DNA of 64,000 bases from an uncultured Enterobacteriaceae bacterium. Lineage in GTDB: Bacteria > Pseudomonadota > Gammaproteobacteria > Enterobacterales > Enterobacteriaceae. Below, piece after piece: positions 11,042 to 21,115 of this stretch. The position numbers and the translations under genes are program-made. The stretch spans positions 1-64,000 of the forward strand of contig CAKZHC010000039.1 of the NCBI GenBank assembly GCA_936920625.1, in the 5' to 3' direction. The first letter of the stretch is position 1. The number at the start of each line of letters is the position of its first letter. The notes below the pieces were generated by a model that had not been told where the DNA came from, searched no databases, and saw only the letters and a list, made by a program, of their open reading frames with translations.

Positions 11042-11968
11042 ATGTCTCAGTTTGCAATGGTCTTTCCAGGCCAGGGCTCCCAGAATCTGGGTATGCTGGC
11101 CGCGCTGGCCGGCGCTTATCCATTAGTCGGGCGCACTTTCCGTGAAGCCTCTGATGTATTGGGGTACGATCTATGGCAGCTGGTACAACAAGGCCCGGCA
11201 GAAGAGCTAAATAAAACCTGGCAAACCCAGCCCGCTTTATTGGCTGCCTCAGTAGCCGTTTTTCGAGTCTGGCAGCAACAAAATGGTGCTATGCCTGCTA
11301 TGATGGCTGGCCATAGTCTGGGGGAGTATTCAGCACTGGTTTGTGCGGGCTCGCTAAATTTCGCAGATGGCATCAAACTGGTAGAATTACGAGGCAGATT
11401 GATGCAAGAGGCAGTGCCTGAGGGAACAGGTGCAATGCAGGCTATCATAGGGCTCGAAGATACCATTGTTATCGAGGCTTGCGAGCAAGCGGCTCAAGGG
11501 GAAATTGTCTGCGCAGTAAACTTTAACTCGCCGGGTCAGGTAGTCATCGCTGGTAATAAAGAAGCAGTCTTACGCGCTGGTGAAGTTTGCAGGGCTGCAG
11601 GCGCTACAAGGGTATTGTCATTACCAGTGAGCGTTCCTTCACATAGTCCTCTGATGAAGCCGGCAGCTGAAAAACTGACACCTGTGCTGGAAAAGATAAG
11701 TTTCGCTGAGCCAATTGTACCAGTAGTAAATAATGTAGATGTGTGTTGCCAAACTGATGCAGCGGCAATTCGCAGTGCGCTGGTGCGGCAGTTATACAGC
11801 CCGGTGCGCTGGACTGAATGTGTAAGGTTTATGACAGCACAAGGCGTTTCCACGTTGCTGGAAGCAGGGCCTGGTAAAGTACTGACTGGTCTGTCTAAAC
11901 GTATTGTCCGCACGCTCAGTGCGGCCGCAGTCAATGATCCTGATTCATTAATAACGTCTCTTAGATAA
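11042..11968 (+). CDS. fabD: Malonyl-CoA:ACP transacylase
   Basis: Transfers malonyl from CoA to ACP. Ser92 in the GHSLGE elbow is the nucleophile, and the partner His lies in SVPSHSPLM near residue 201. The N-terminal FPGQGSQ motif is intact, and 308 aa is normal length. It follows fabH by 18 bp. Its TAA overlaps an ATG (TAATG) that could act as an alternative fabG start. Confidence 0.97.
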   Translation: MSQFAMVFPGQGSQNLGMLAALAGAYPLVGRTFREASDVLGYDLWQLVQQGPAEELNKTWQTQPALLAASVAVFRVWQQQNGAMPAMMAGHSLGEYSALVCAGSLNFADGIKLVELRGRLMQEAVPEGTGAMQAIIGLEDTIVIEACEQAAQGEIVCAVNFNSPGQVVIAGNKEAVLRAGEVCRAAGATRVLSLPVSVPSHSPLMKPAAEKLTPVLEKISFAEPIVPVVNNVDVCCQTDAAAIRSALVRQLYSPVRWTECVRFMTAQGVSTLLEAGPGKVLTGLSKRIVRTLSAAAVNDPDSLITSLR

Positions 11969-11985
11969 TGGATATGAGAAAAACC

Positions 11986-12720
11986 ATGAGGTTAGAAGAT
12001 AAAATTGTACTGGTCACTGGCGCCAGTCGTGGTATCGGGTTCACAATTGCTCAAACTCTTGCTGAACGTGGGGCAAAAGTAATTGGTACGGCGACCAGTC
12101 AGGAGGGAGCAGATAAAATAAGCAGCAGACTGGGAAACCAGGGGAAAGGAGTGTTGCTGAATGTCACTTGCACCGAATCTATTGCCACTGCGCTTGAAAA
12201 TATTGGCGCTGAATTTGGCGAGGTGGATATTTTAGTTAATAATGCAGGTATTACTGAAGATAATCTTTTCATGCGCATGAAAGATGATGAATGGCATGCG
12301 GTGATCGATACGAATCTCAATTCAGTATTTCGCCTGTCAAGAGCAGTTATACGTGGCATGATGAAAAAACGTGCTGGCAGAATAATAACTATCGGTTCTG
12401 TTGTGGGTAGTTTAGGTAATGCAGGGCAGACAAATTATGCTGCGGCAAAAGCAGGCCTGGTCGGATTCAGTAAGTCACTGGCACGTGAAATCGCTTCACG
12501 TGGTATTACTGTGAATGTTGTAGCGCCGGGTTTTATAGAGACTGATATGACGCGCTCACTAAGCGAAGCGCAACGTGCGAGCATGCTGGATGGTATTCCA
12601 GCTGGTCGTCTGGGCAGTTCGCAGGAAGTTGCAAATGTGGTTGCATTTTTAGCTTCTGATGAGGCGTCGTATATTACTGGTGAAACACTGCATGTAAATG
12701 GTGGCATGTATATGATTTGA
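11986..12720 (+). CDS. fabG: 3-oxoacyl-ACP reductase
   Basis: NADPH-dependent first reduction of the elongation cycle. Short-chain dehydrogenase with cofactor loop TGASRGIG, the NNAGI motif, catalytic Ser in ITIGSVVGS, and YAAAK (Tyr and Lys). It ends SYITGETLHVNGGMYMI. The ATG at 11986 gives 244 aa and MRLEDKIVLVTG, aligned with E. coli MNFEGKIALVTG. The ATG at 11968 overlaps the fabD stop and would add six residues; neither start has a strong ribosome site. Confidence 0.95.
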   Translation: MRLEDKIVLVTGASRGIGFTIAQTLAERGAKVIGTATSQEGADKISSRLGNQGKGVLLNVTCTESIATALENIGAEFGEVDILVNNAGITEDNLFMRMKDDEWHAVIDTNLNSVFRLSRAVIRGMMKKRAGRIITIGSVVGSLGNAGQTNYAAAKAGLVGFSKSLAREIASRGITVNVVAPGFIETDMTRSLSEAQRASMLDGIPAGRLGSSQEVANVVAFLASDEASYITGETLHVNGGMYMI

Positions 12721-12881
12721 TTATCATCAATTGAATTTTGGATTTATGTTGATTATGTAAATCCCATAAAATAGCGTCTAATTTGTGGTTAGACCAGCGG
12801 GGATGTAGTTGCATCTTTTTCAACATTTAATACACTACGACAACCATCGCGAAAGCGAGTTTTGATAGGAAATTTACTAGT

Positions 12882-13148
12882 ATGAGCGACATCAACATTG
12901 AAGAACGCGTAAAGAAAATTATTGCTGAGCAGCTAGGCGTTAAAGAAGGAGAGGTGCAAAACAGCGCTTCTTTTGTTGAAGAGCTTGGTGCTGATTCTCT
13001 TGACACCGTTGAGCTAGTTATGGCTCTGGAAGAAGAATTTAATCTTGAGATTCCAGACGAGGACGCTGACAAGATTATAGATGTTCAAAAGGCGATAGAT
13101 TATATCAAGGATAATATAGATTATATCAAGGATAATAATAAGCCCTGA
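12882..13148 (+). CDS. acpP: Acyl carrier protein with extended C-terminus
   Basis: Carrier of growing acyl chains; 4'-phosphopantetheine attaches to the Ser of GADSLD near residue 38. The first 73 residues are almost those of E. coli AcpP (78 aa). The C-terminus is lengthened to 88 aa by a perfect 21-bp tandem duplication (13095-13136), giving IDYIKDN twice before NKP. The duplication falls in helix IV, after the domain that contacts FAS enzymes, so the product may still fold. The start has a plausible AGGAAATT site. A hairpin separates it from fabF. Confidence 0.97.
   Translation: MSDINIEERVKKIIAEQLGVKEGEVQNSASFVEELGADSLDTVELVMALEEEFNLEIPDEDADKIIDVQKAIDYIKDNIDYIKDNNKP
13095..13136 (+). repeat. 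21-bp perfect tandem duplication inside acpP
   Basis: Two identical 21-bp units, 13095-13115 and 13116-13136, each beginning ATAGATTATATC. The length is a multiple of three, so the frame is kept and seven residues are added near the acpP C-terminus. Confidence 0.95.
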
Positions 13149-13160
13149 GTGGCGAACTGA

Positions 13161-13180
13161 AGGCGATCAAATGATCGCCT
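13161..13180 (+). terminator. acpP-fabF intercistronic hairpin
   Basis: A perfect dyad AGGCGATCA / TGATCGCCT with only AA between its arms lies 12 bp after the acpP stop. No T-run follows, so it is more likely an mRNA-stabilising or partial attenuator hairpin than a full terminator. It may help explain why acpP is usually expressed above its neighbours. Confidence 0.5.
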
Positions 13181-13242
13181 GAATAGTATTATTATCACAT
13201 TCCTTTTATTATTAAGGTATATACCCTCCATGGAGGATGTAC

Positions 13243-14484
13243 TTGTCTAAACGTCGTGTAGTAGTCACTGGTCTTGGCATGTTGTCTCCTGTTGGCAACA
13301 CTGTAGATTCAACTTGGAAGGCTCTGCTTGCTGGTCAGAGCGGTATCAGCTCAATTGACCATTTCGATTCCAGCGCGTATACCACCCGTTTTGCTGGGCT
13401 CGTCAAGAATTTTGATTGTCAGGACATCATTTCTTACAAAGATCAGCGTAAAATGGATGCTTTTATTCAATATGGCGTCGTCGCAGGTGTTCAGGCTATG
13501 GAGGATTCTGGTCTGAACTTAAATGAGGTCGACCTCTCTCGAGCTGGCGCTGCTATTGGTTCTGGCATCGGTGGTTTAGGGCTTATTGAAGATAACCACG
13601 GTGCTATGGTTAAGAATGGACCACGCAAAATCAGTCCATTTTTTGTACCATCAACAATCATCAACATGGTTGCTGGTCATTTGACAATCAAATATGGCCT
13701 CCGGGGCCCTAGTGTTTCGATTGCCACAGCCTGTACTTCTGGTGTGCATAATATAGGTCATGCAGCACGCATCATTGCTTACAATGATGCGGATATTATG
13801 CTGGCAGGTGGTGCAGAGAAGGCTAGTACTCCTTTGGGCGTTGGTGGTTTCGGTGCAGTTCGTGCACTCTCGACCCGCAACAACGATCCAAAGGCAGCAA
13901 GCCGTCCCTGGGACAGAGATCGTGACGGCTTTGTGTTAGGTGATGGTGCTGGCATTGTGGTTCTGGAAGAGTATGAGCATGCGCAAAAGCGGGGCGCACG
14001 AATTTATGCTGAAGTCATCGGTTTTGGTATGAGTAGTGATGCCTTTCATATCACCTCACCACCGGAAGATGGCGCAGGCGCAGCATTGGCCATGGCCAAT
14101 GCACTGCGTGATGCTGATATAAAGCCGGAACAGATTGGTTACATCAATGCTCATGGCACCTCCACGCCGATAGGCGATCTGGCGGAAGTCAGAGCAGTGA
14201 AATCTGTATTTGCCGGTTCGGCAGACAAAGTGATGGTGAGTTCAACCAAATCAATGACGGGTCATCTGCTCGGAGCCGCGGGTGCGATTGAATCTATCTT
14301 TACCATTCTTTCGTTGCGTGAACAGTCTGTGCCGCCAACTATTAATCTCGATAATCCAGATAATGGGTGTGATCTTGATTTTATAGCGCACACAGCCCGT
14401 CAGGTAAAAAATATGCAATATGCATTATGTAACTCTTTTGGTTTTGGCGGTACTAATGGTTCGCTGGTTTTTTCCCGAATGTGA
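13243..14484 (+). CDS. fabF: 3-oxoacyl-ACP synthase II
   Basis: Elongating condensing enzyme, important for temperature control of membrane unsaturation. The Cys of [10 protein letters not shown] is the nucleophile; the histidines in NAHGTSTP and [11 protein letters not shown] complete the site. The protein ends [15 protein letters not shown]. The start is set by the ribosome site: GGAGG at 13232-13236 is six bases before TTG 13243 ([10 protein letters not shown], 413 aa, as in E. coli). The ATG at 13237 directly abuts GGAGG and is unlikely. Unusually, 937 bp rather than about 120 bp separate it from pabC. Confidence 0.97.
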   Translation: MSKRRVVVTGLGMLSPVGNTVDSTWKALLAGQSGISSIDHFDSSAYTTRFAGLVKNFDCQDIISYKDQRKMDAFIQYGVVAGVQAMEDSGLNLNEVDLSRAGAAIGSGIGGLGLIEDNHGAMVKNGPRKISPFFVPSTIINMVAGHLTIKYGLRGPSVSIATACTSGVHNIGHAARIIAYNDADIMLAGGAEKASTPLGVGGFGAVRALSTRNNDPKAASRPWDRDRDGFVLGDGAGIVVLEEYEHAQKRGARIYAEVIGFGMSSDAFHITSPPEDGAGAALAMANALRDADIKPEQIGYINAHGTSTPIGDLAEVRAVKSVFAGSADKVMVSSTKSMTGHLLGAAGAIESIFTILSLREQSVPPTINLDNPDNGCDLDFIAHTARQVKNMQYALCNSFGFGGTNGSLVFSRM

Positions 14485-15421
14485 ATACCATGTTGTACCG
14501 CATACTCTAATAGAAGTACCGATGATATCAGCCATCTCAATTTCTTCGCAGATCCGTTGTCTGGAGATAGGATGTAAGATGGTTATGTATATTTTTAAAC
14601 AGGCACTTAGCTATGGAAAGTAAGGTGCCTTGTTGTGAAAGCCCCGTTTTCACACTGATGCTCACTCCTACAAACAGGCTGCCATTACAGATAATTTTTA
14701 TCCTGTCGGCGTGGTTTTCTTCTTCCCATCTCTCCACCAATCCGTTAGCTCTGTGTGCTCAGCACATATCTGGCACGGAACACGCTGCCTCAAATCAGGC
14801 TGGCGGTTTGTTATCATTTGTGGTGATGGTTCCGGCTGTTATATCCACAGCATACCGTAAAAAGCATGATGTTAATTTTACAGGCTCCTACAGAGGATAC
14901 TGTTACCAAAATTAAACACTGACTATTTTCGATTGTGAAAGCTGCTATTACCTCTGAACCAGCATTGTTATAGTGCTGCCAGAAAATTGTCTGACTGGTA
15001 GCAGTTCATGCAGTATTAAATGGTGTGCATTTCATTTTCCCTTCGTCGAAAAAACAGTGATGAGAAATCAGAGTGGCCGTATTGCTGGTAAACCGTTGCT
15101 GTTTTCTGTCTCGTGAGGGTTCATTGTCTGTAAATCGGCTATCATAAATTGGGCAGTCATTTTATCTGAAAATTATCAAAACAATCATAGCCGATATCGC
15201 CGGGCGGAAATAGTTATCCGTCTGGATGATTTATGTACTTCTGGTCTGCGCCAGCTATAGGGGATAGATTTACTGAGTTAGCAGTTGTTATGTCTCGCTG
15301 TCTGCGTATCAGAACAACGCAAGATTCCTTTTGCAAGCCCGTAACGCGGCCAGATTGGCATGATTCTTAATCCGGCTGCTGGTAAGCTTGCCATATTAAA
15401 TTTATCTGGAGAAACACCTCA
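14485..15421. other. Long non-coding gap between fabF and pabC
   Basis: No reading frame here resembles a protein family. Two structures are visible. One is a 6-bp stem (AGGCAC / GTGCCT) with further weak pairing, 14601-14630, a possible fabF terminator. The other is a 9-bp inverted repeat ATCGGCTAT / ATAGCCGAT at 15134-15142 and 15187-15195 with a 44-nt interior. In E. coli the two genes are nearly adjacent, so this is extra or decayed DNA. Confidence 0.5.
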
Positions 15422-16231
15422 GTGATGATGATTAACGGTGTGGTAACCGATAACATAACGGCTCGTGATCGAGGATTACAGTTTGGGGATGGCTGTTTTA
15501 CCACCGCGCGGGTACGGCAAGGCGGTATCATCTGGCAGAAGCAACATCTGGAACGATTGCAGACTACATGTCAGCGCCTGAAAATTACAGGAGTCGACTG
15601 GCCTAAGCTTAGTGCTGAAATGCAGCAATTAGCTGCACTCCAGCAGGAGGGGGCGCTAAAAGTTATCATTACCCGTGGCACAGGCAGACGCGGTTACAGT
15701 AGCGGTAAAGATGATTTACCCAACCGGATACTCAGTTGTTCTGGTTATCCTGCGCATTATGATGAATGGCGTAAAAAGGGAGTCCATTTGCGGCAGGCCA
15801 GTATTTCATTAGCGATTACGCCGTTGCTGGCAGGTTTAAAACATCTCAATCGTCTGGAACAGGTACTTATTCGTGCTGAACTGGACGCGCATGGCGCAGA
15901 AGAAGCGCTGGTGCTTGACACTGATGGCAGAGTAGTGGAATGTTGCGCCGCAAATCTGTTCTGGCGCAAAGGTACAAAATTATTCACCCCTGATTTGAGT
16001 TATTGCGGTGTTGAGGGAGTGGCGCGTAATCAGCTACTAATGTGGGCCGAAAAACGAGGTTATTCGATTGCGATAGTGCGGGAGTTCCCTGAAATCCTTG
16101 CAGAAGCTGATGAGGTGCTCATTTGTAATGCGCTAATGCCAGTGTTGCCAGTGCGGCGGATTGAGGAATCTGTCTATCATTCAAGATCATTTTATCAACA
16201 GATAACAGCAGACCATGACGAATGGAGATAG
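15422..16231 (+). CDS. pabC: Aminodeoxychorismate lyase
   Basis: PLP enzyme that turns 4-amino-4-deoxychorismate into p-aminobenzoate for folate synthesis. A fold-type IV aminotransferase-like protein of 269 aa, the same as E. coli. It has [13 protein letters not shown], the PLP lysine at residue 140 in [11 protein letters not shown], and [12 protein letters not shown] 15422 is ten bases after GGAG (15408-15411) and aligns with E. coli Met1; ATGs at 15425 and 15428 are alternatives. The 3' end lies six bases before the chosen mltG start. Confidence 0.95.
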   Translation: MMMINGVVTDNITARDRGLQFGDGCFTTARVRQGGIIWQKQHLERLQTTCQRLKITGVDWPKLSAEMQQLAALQQEGALKVIITRGTGRRGYSSGKDDLPNRILSCSGYPAHYDEWRKKGVHLRQASISLAITPLLAGLKHLNRLEQVLIRAELDAHGAEEALVLDTDGRVVECCAANLFWRKGTKLFTPDLSYCGVEGVARNQLLMWAEKRGYSIAIVREFPEILAEADEVLICNALMPVLPVRRIEESVYHSRSFYQQITADHDEWR

Positions 16232-16236
16232 TTAAG

Positions 16237-17250
16237 ATGAGAATGCGCTATGTATTATCAGCGGCGCTACTGATAGTCATTGTCGGGGCAACGGGTATCT
16301 GTTTAAAAGTCAGTAAGTATTCCCAATCGCCTGTCATGCTCTCTGAGACCACCATTTTCACTCTGCCTGCGGGCACGGGCAGAACCGGGCTTAAGCAATT
16401 ATTGCAGCAGCAAAAGATCATCAACCCAGGGTTCTGGTTCTCTGCGCTACTGAGGATTGAGCCGGATCTTGCGAAATTCAAAGCTGGCACCTACCGTTTT
16501 GAACCGGGTATGTCAGTCCGCGCGATGCTGTCATTATTAGCCAGTGGTAAAGAAGCCCAGTTCCCGATTCGATTTACAGAGGGAACACGGCTAAGTGACT
16601 GGTTGCAACAGCTACGAAACGCGCCCTACATGAAGCATGTGCTCACTCAGGATGATAATCAAACGGTCATTAAAGCACTTGATCTGGCGTGTGATGCTGA
16701 AGGGTGGTTTTACCCCGATACTTACCTTTATACTGCTAACACTACCGATGTTGCCCTGCTCGATCGTGCTAATAAAAGGATGAAAGATATGGTTGCAGAG
16801 CTGTGGGAATATCGTCAGAAGGGCCTGCCTTATAAAAATCCGGCAGAGATGATCACGATGGCCTCGATTGTAGAGAAGGAAACGGGGATAGAAGAGGAGC
16901 GGCCTCGGGTGGCCTCGGTTTTTATCAATCGCTTGCGCATGGGAATGCGGCTGCAATCTGACCCAACCGTCATTTATGGACTGGGAAAGCAGTATAGTGG
17001 GACGCTAACCCATAAAGACATCGGTATTCCAACGGCCTATAATACTTACCTCATTACGGGCTTGCCAGCAGGGCCTATCACTATGCCGGGCAGGGCATCA
17101 CTTAAAGCAGCAGCGCATCCAGATAAAACCAAATTCCTCTATTTTGTTGCCGATGGTAAGGGTGGCCACACTTTTACCACCGATCTTGCCAGTCACAATC
17201 GTGCGGTACAGGTTTTGCGGCAAATCAAAAAGGAGAAGAATGAACAGTAA
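16237..17250 (+). CDS. mltG: Endolytic murein transglycosylase MltG
   Basis: Inner-membrane enzyme that cleaves nascent glycan strands and may terminate peptidoglycan chains. One N-terminal membrane segment (about 4-22) precedes a LysM-like region and the YceG catalytic domain. The catalytic Glu sits in [10 protein letters not shown], followed by [25 protein letters not shown] 16237 is nine bases after GGAG (16224-16227) and gives 337 aa; ATG 16222 would overlap pabC and add five residues. The 3' end overlaps tmk by 11 bp, indicating translational coupling. Confidence 0.95.
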   Translation: MRMRYVLSAALLIVIVGATGICLKVSKYSQSPVMLSETTIFTLPAGTGRTGLKQLLQQQKIINPGFWFSALLRIEPDLAKFKAGTYRFEPGMSVRAMLSLLASGKEAQFPIRFTEGTRLSDWLQQLRNAPYMKHVLTQDDNQTVIKALDLACDAEGWFYPDTYLYTANTTDVALLDRANKRMKDMVAELWEYRQKGLPYKNPAEMITMASIVEKETGIEEERPRVASVFINRLRMGMRLQSDPTVIYGLGKQYSGTLTHKDIGIPTAYNTYLITGLPAGPITMPGRASLKAAAHPDKTKFLYFVADGKGGHTFTTDLASHNRAVQVLRQIKKEKNEQ

Positions 17251-17866
17251 GTTTATCGTCATTGAGGGGCTTGAAGGTGCGGGTAAAACTACCGCCAACG
17301 AGACACTCGTCGCCGAACTTAACCGGCACGGTATCACCAGATTATTGTTCACTCGGGAACCAGGGGGCACACCGTTGGCTGAGAAGATGCGCGAAATCAT
17401 CAAGCAGGGTGTTGATGACGAAGTTATCACTCCCAAGGCAGAACTGCTGATGATTTATGCGGCTCGTGTACAGCTGGTAGAAAATGTGATTAAGCCTGCG
17501 CTGGAACAGGGTGTCTGGGTTATTGGTGACCGGCATGACCTCTCATCACAGGCTTACCAGAGTGGTGGGCGTGGTATAGATAGCACATTTATGCAAACGC
17601 TTCGCCAGAACATGTTAGGCGATTTTGCACCCGATTTAACACTGTATCTGGATGTTCCACCTGAAATTGGCTTGCAGCGGGCCAGAGCGCGGGGTGAACT
17701 GGACAGAATTGAACAGGAGTCACTCGATTTTTTCCATCGCGTCCGGCAACGCTACCTGGCCCTTGCTGCAGGCGATCCAGATATCATTGTCATAGACGCA
17801 ACCAAACCGCTGAAAAACGTCACAGCGGTTATTCGCAGAATAATTGCTGACTGGTTAACTGAATGA
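17240..17866 (+). CDS. tmk: Thymidylate kinase
   Basis: Phosphorylates dTMP to dTDP. P-loop GLEGAGKTT is at residues 9-17, the DR(H) motif in [12 protein letters not shown], and a lid with [10 protein letters not shown]. At 208 aa it is slightly shorter than E. coli (213). ATG 17240 follows AAGGAGAAG and lies inside the end of mltG. The stop overlaps the holB start (ATGA). The order mltG-tmk-holB-tatD is conserved among enterobacteria. Confidence 0.97.
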   Translation: MNSKFIVIEGLEGAGKTTANETLVAELNRHGITRLLFTREPGGTPLAEKMREIIKQGVDDEVITPKAELLMIYAARVQLVENVIKPALEQGVWVIGDRHDLSSQAYQSGGRGIDSTFMQTLRQNMLGDFAPDLTLYLDVPPEIGLQRARARGELDRIEQESLDFFHRVRQRYLALAAGDPDIIVIDATKPLKNVTAVIRRIIADWLTE

Positions 17867-18867
17867 AAATGACGGAATACCCTTGGTTAGATACGCCATA
17901 TTATCAGTTAACAGAACGTTATCGTCAGAAGCGAGGCCACCACGCCTTACTGATTCAGGCCCGGCCCGGCATGGGGGCTGCTGCACTGGTGCTGGCGCTC
18001 AGCCGCTGGTTGCTGTGTCAGTGTGTTGATGGCATTCAATCCTGTGGCACGTGCCATGGATGCCAGCTGATGCAATCAGGAACCCATCCCGACTGGTATC
18101 AGCTTGAGGCAGCTGCTGGCAAGGGTATTATTGGGATCGACGCAGTGCGTAAGGTCTGTGAAAAGCTTTACCACCATGCACAGCTGGGAGGGGCGAAAGT
18201 CATCTGGCTTCCCAACGCAGCCCAGTTATCGGAAGCAGCTGCCAGCGCGTTATTAAAGACTTTGGAAGAGCCTCCTTGCAACACGTGGTTTATTCTGTGT
18301 TCGCATCAGCCTGAACGCCTTCTGGCAACGTTACGCAGCCGTTGTATGTGCTGGCATCTGGGACTGCCAGACACCGCAATAAGCCTGTCATGGTTACAGT
18401 TGCATACTCAGCGACCAGAGACAGAAACATTAGCCGCTTTACGGCTCAGTGGCGGTGCTCCGCTTGCTGCGCTCACGCTACTAGAAGAAAGTGTGTGGAG
18501 TACGCGACAGGCGCTCTGCCTGGGGGTTCATAAGGCCCTGGCAGGGGAGATGTTATCCCTGCTGCCATTACTGAATCGTGATGACGCTCCTTTGCGTCTG
18601 GTCTGGCTGAGTGCCTTGTTACTGGATGCTATCAAATGGCAACAGCAGGCGAGACAAATACTAAGTAATCCTGATCAACAATCACTGGTAATTCAGCTGG
18701 CAGAGCGGTTACCCACTGAATTGCTTGATAAGGGGTTACGGCAGTGGCTGCTTTGTCGTGAACAGCTGGTAACAGGGTCAGGTATTAATCGTGAATTATT
18801 GCTCACTGACCAGCTATTATTCTGGGAACAGTGGCTTACCGCTAACCCTGTACGGAGGGGAGAGTAG
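17863..18867 (+). CDS. holB: DNA polymerase III subunit delta prime
   Basis: Clamp-loader subunit. At 334 aa it has the same length as E. coli HolB. It carries the zinc cluster [10 protein letters not shown] and the AAA+ fold with the SRC-like TLRSRC motif, [10 protein letters not shown] and an altered P-loop (RPGMGAAAL) typical of this non-ATPase subunit. The first ATG overlaps the tmk stop; a second in-frame ATG at 17869 is an alternative. Its end overlaps the tatD GTG by one base. Confidence 0.95.
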   Translation: MKMTEYPWLDTPYYQLTERYRQKRGHHALLIQARPGMGAAALVLALSRWLLCQCVDGIQSCGTCHGCQLMQSGTHPDWYQLEAAAGKGIIGIDAVRKVCEKLYHHAQLGGAKVIWLPNAAQLSEAAASALLKTLEEPPCNTWFILCSHQPERLLATLRSRCMCWHLGLPDTAISLSWLQLHTQRPETETLAALRLSGGAPLAALTLLEESVWSTRQALCLGVHKALAGEMLSLLPLLNRDDAPLRLVWLSALLLDAIKWQQQARQILSNPDQQSLVIQLAERLPTELLDKGLRQWLLCREQLVTGSGINRELLLTDQLLFWEQWLTANPVRRGE

Positions 18868-19661
18868 TGATTTTAATAGATTCGCATTGCCATCTGGATA
18901 GTCTCGATTATCAAAACTTACATCGGGATGTAGACGAGGTAATGGCCAGAGCGGCAGAGCGCGATGTTAAGTTTTGCCTTTCCGTGGCAACAACGCTATC
19001 GGGGTACAAAGCAATGGTCGATTTGATCGGTAAGCGGCCTGACATCGCGTACTCCTGTGGCGTTCATCCGCTCAATTTGGATGAAGATGAAGGATGGACA
19101 TACAGCCAGCTGCGTCAGCTTGCAGCTAATGAGCAGGTTGTCGCTTTGGGTGAGACCGGGCTGGATTACTACTGTCAGCAGGAGAACAAAGCCTATCAGC
19201 AAACTTCTTTTCGTGAGCATATTCGTATTGGCTGCGAGCTCAATAAACCGGTAATTGTGCACACGCGTAATGCCAAAGCTGATACGCTTGCTATTTTACG
19301 TGAAGAACAGGTGCAGAGATGCGGTGGTGTTCTGCACTGTTTTACTGAAGATATACCAATGGCCCGGGCGCTACTCGATTTAGGATTCTATATTTCGTTT
19401 TCGGGCATTGTAACTTTCCGGAATGCGCAGGCGTTACGCGAAGTGGTGCGCTATGTGCCAGAACACCATCTGCTTATTGAAACAGACTCTCCCTGGCTGG
19501 CACCGGCACCACACCGGGGCAAGGAGAATCAACCTGCTTATGTCCGTGATATAGCTGAGTGCGTAGCCGAATTAAAAGAGATCAGTCTGGAGACACTGGC
19601 CAGGATTACAATGGAAAATTTTGTGCGCCTTTTTCATATTACACCGAATAGCCCGGTTTAG
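18867..19661 (+). CDS. ycfH: TatD-family metal-dependent hydrolase YcfH
   Basis: TatD-type TIM-barrel metalloenzyme; relatives have 3'-5' DNase activity, but the substrate of YcfH is not firmly known. Metal ligands are seen in DSHCHLD (residues 5-11), GETGLDYY, VIVHTRNA, GVLHCFTE and ETDSPWLAP. The GTG start overlaps the holB stop, with GGAGGGG 6-12 bases upstream. It closes the pabC-to-ycfH operon. A dyad AATAGCCC / GGGCTATT spans its stop codon (19647-19680) but lacks a T-run. Confidence 0.93.
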   Translation: MILIDSHCHLDSLDYQNLHRDVDEVMARAAERDVKFCLSVATTLSGYKAMVDLIGKRPDIAYSCGVHPLNLDEDEGWTYSQLRQLAANEQVVALGETGLDYYCQQENKAYQQTSFREHIRIGCELNKPVIVHTRNAKADTLAILREEQVQRCGGVLHCFTEDIPMARALLDLGFYISFSGIVTFRNAQALREVVRYVPEHHLLIETDSPWLAPAPHRGKENQPAYVRDIAECVAELKEISLETLARITMENFVRLFHITPNSPV

Positions 19662-19841
19662 TCTGAAGAGGAGGGCTATTGTTGTCGCATAAAAACAACA
19701 GACAGGTATTAGTTAACATGACACAGGTGCAGATAATGCAATTATGCTTGATAAAAAACAACTCTCCTGCTCATACTGCCCTGCCTGTAATTAGCGAGCA
19801 TATCTCTTTACTATTTATCACAGCGCTCAAGGAGATGGAGA

Positions 19842-20192
19842 ATGTCTGAAGAGACTATTTTTAGTAAAATTATCCGGCGTGAAATTCCGGGCGATATCCT
19901 TTATCAGGATGAACTGGTCACTGCTTTTCGCGATATTACACCCAGAGCGCCAACTCACATTCTGATTGTGCCAAATATTGTGATTGCTACCAGTAACGAC
20001 GTGCAGCCCAGTCATGAGGCAGCATTAGGCCGCCTGTTCACCGTTGCGGCAAAGCTTGCTAAACAGGAAGGCATTGCAGAGGATGGTTACCGGCTGATTA
20101 TCAACTGCAATCAACATGGCGGTCAGGAAGTATACCATCTGCATATGCACCTGCTAGGTGGCCGGTCACTGGGGCCAATGCTGGCTTACTGA
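19842..20192 (+). CDS. hinT: HIT-family purine nucleoside phosphoramidase
   Basis: Hydrolyses adenosine phosphoramidates and aminoacyl-adenylates. Histidine-triad motif HLHMH is near residues 99-103, with [16 protein letters not shown] and NQHGGQEV around it. The length of 116 aa is close to E. coli HinT (119). GGAGATGGAG lies just ahead of the ATG. ptsG and fhuE, found between ycfH and hinT in E. coli, are absent, and ycfL does not follow. Confidence 0.95.
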   Translation: MSEETIFSKIIRREIPGDILYQDELVTAFRDITPRAPTHILIVPNIVIATSNDVQPSHEAALGRLFTVAAKLAKQEGIAEDGYRLIINCNQHGGQEVYHLHMHLLGGRSLGPMLAY

Positions 20193-20500
20193 AATGGCAT
20201 AATAAACACCAGCATTTGAATTTTTGATTCACTGACAACATTTTTCTGTCAGGGAATTGTGTATGACAGACTTGCCACTGAGTAACAGAGTGAGCGATAT
20301 CTTGCCATAGCATATAATTAACCAGTCAGAGCGGTATGCTCTGACACTTTTTCTGAGAGTGTCTGTCGGCCGGACTAAGAGAAATTGCCTGGCAGCAATA
20401 AGGCGTTATAGGCTCAGTCTGGTAAAGCGATGTAGACACTAACAGGAGTTCTGACTGTTCCCGTCGGGGGGGACGTTTTTACTTTTTGCAGGAGAAATGT
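20193..20500 (+). other. hinT-lpoB spacer; ycfL missing
   Basis: Apart from the terminator at 20325-20352 and the lpoB ribosome site, this stretch shows no coding sequence. E. coli carries ycfL here, and I find no remnant of it. Confidence 0.5.
20325..20352 (+). terminator. Rho-independent terminator after hinT
   Basis: Stem GTCAGAGC / GCTCTGAC (8 bp), loop GGTAT, followed by ACTTTTT. This is a well-formed intrinsic terminator for the hinT transcript. Confidence 0.8.
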
Positions 20501-21115
20501 GTGCAAAGGCGTGTAGCCAGAATATCAGGTATATTTTCACTGGCCCTGATTCTAAGTGGTTGTATTAACAATTATAAAAAAGAACCGGCGGTGCCAGGCC
20601 GGCCGCCGATAACTGTAATGCCTGAGCAGCAGCCCGAGGCACCCCCGGAACCTTCGCAGCCTCCAGTATCAGAGGGCACGATACCACAATTACCGAAATT
20701 TCAGACCATCGACTGGGATGTCAGCATCAGACCATTGATAACCCAGATGCTCGGCGCTGATGGCATTACACCCGGAGCTCTGTTGATGGTTGCAGGTGTA
20801 TATAACAAAACTAATGGCATTCTCGACACCGCGAAAGCGACTGATGCACTGGTCAGGGAGCTCTCAAGCCGGAGCCAGTATCAGCTGGTTCCAGCCCAGC
20901 AAGCAGAGCAGGCCAGACAGGCGCTAGGCCTGCCCCCAGGAGACAGTCTCGCTACACGGGGCAAAGCAATTGGCCTTGCCCGGGCGGTAAATGCACAGGA
21001 CCTGCTCTATGTTATTGTGGATGGCGATGTGAAGAGCCCGCAACTGAAGATGCAACTTATGCTGGTACAATCAGGAGAAATCATCTGGTCGGGTAATACT
21101 CTTGTTCAGCAGTGA
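20501..21115 (+). CDS. lpoB: Outer-membrane lipoprotein LpoB, activator of PBP1B
   Basis: Lipoprotein that reaches through the periplasm to activate the peptidoglycan synthase PBP1B. It has a signal peptide with lipobox LSGC, a Pro-rich linker (about 28-60) and the LpoB globular domain (TIDWDVSIRPLITQMLGADGITPGALL to MLVQSGEIIWSG). GTG 20501 lies six bases after GGAG (20491-20494) and gives 204 aa; an in-frame TTG at 20486 is less well placed. The end overlaps the proposed thiK start. Confidence 0.93.
   Translation: MQRRVARISGIFSLALILSGCINNYKKEPAVPGRPPITVMPEQQPEAPPEPSQPPVSEGTIPQLPKFQTIDWDVSIRPLITQMLGADGITPGALLMVAGVYNKTNGILDTAKATDALVRELSSRSQYQLVPAQQAEQARQALGLPPGDSLATRGKAIGLARAVNAQDLLYVIVDGDVKSPQLKMQLMLVQSGEIIWSGNTLVQQ

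Noticed and set aside
14613..14915. 100-codon frame in the fabF-pabC gap
   Set aside because: No ribosome site, no family features and low-complexity hydrophobic or Ser-rich composition; not supported as a gene.
19647..19680. Terminator over the ycfH stop codon
   Set aside because: A perfect 8-bp dyad exists, but the loop is long and no T-run follows, so it is mentioned only under ycfH.
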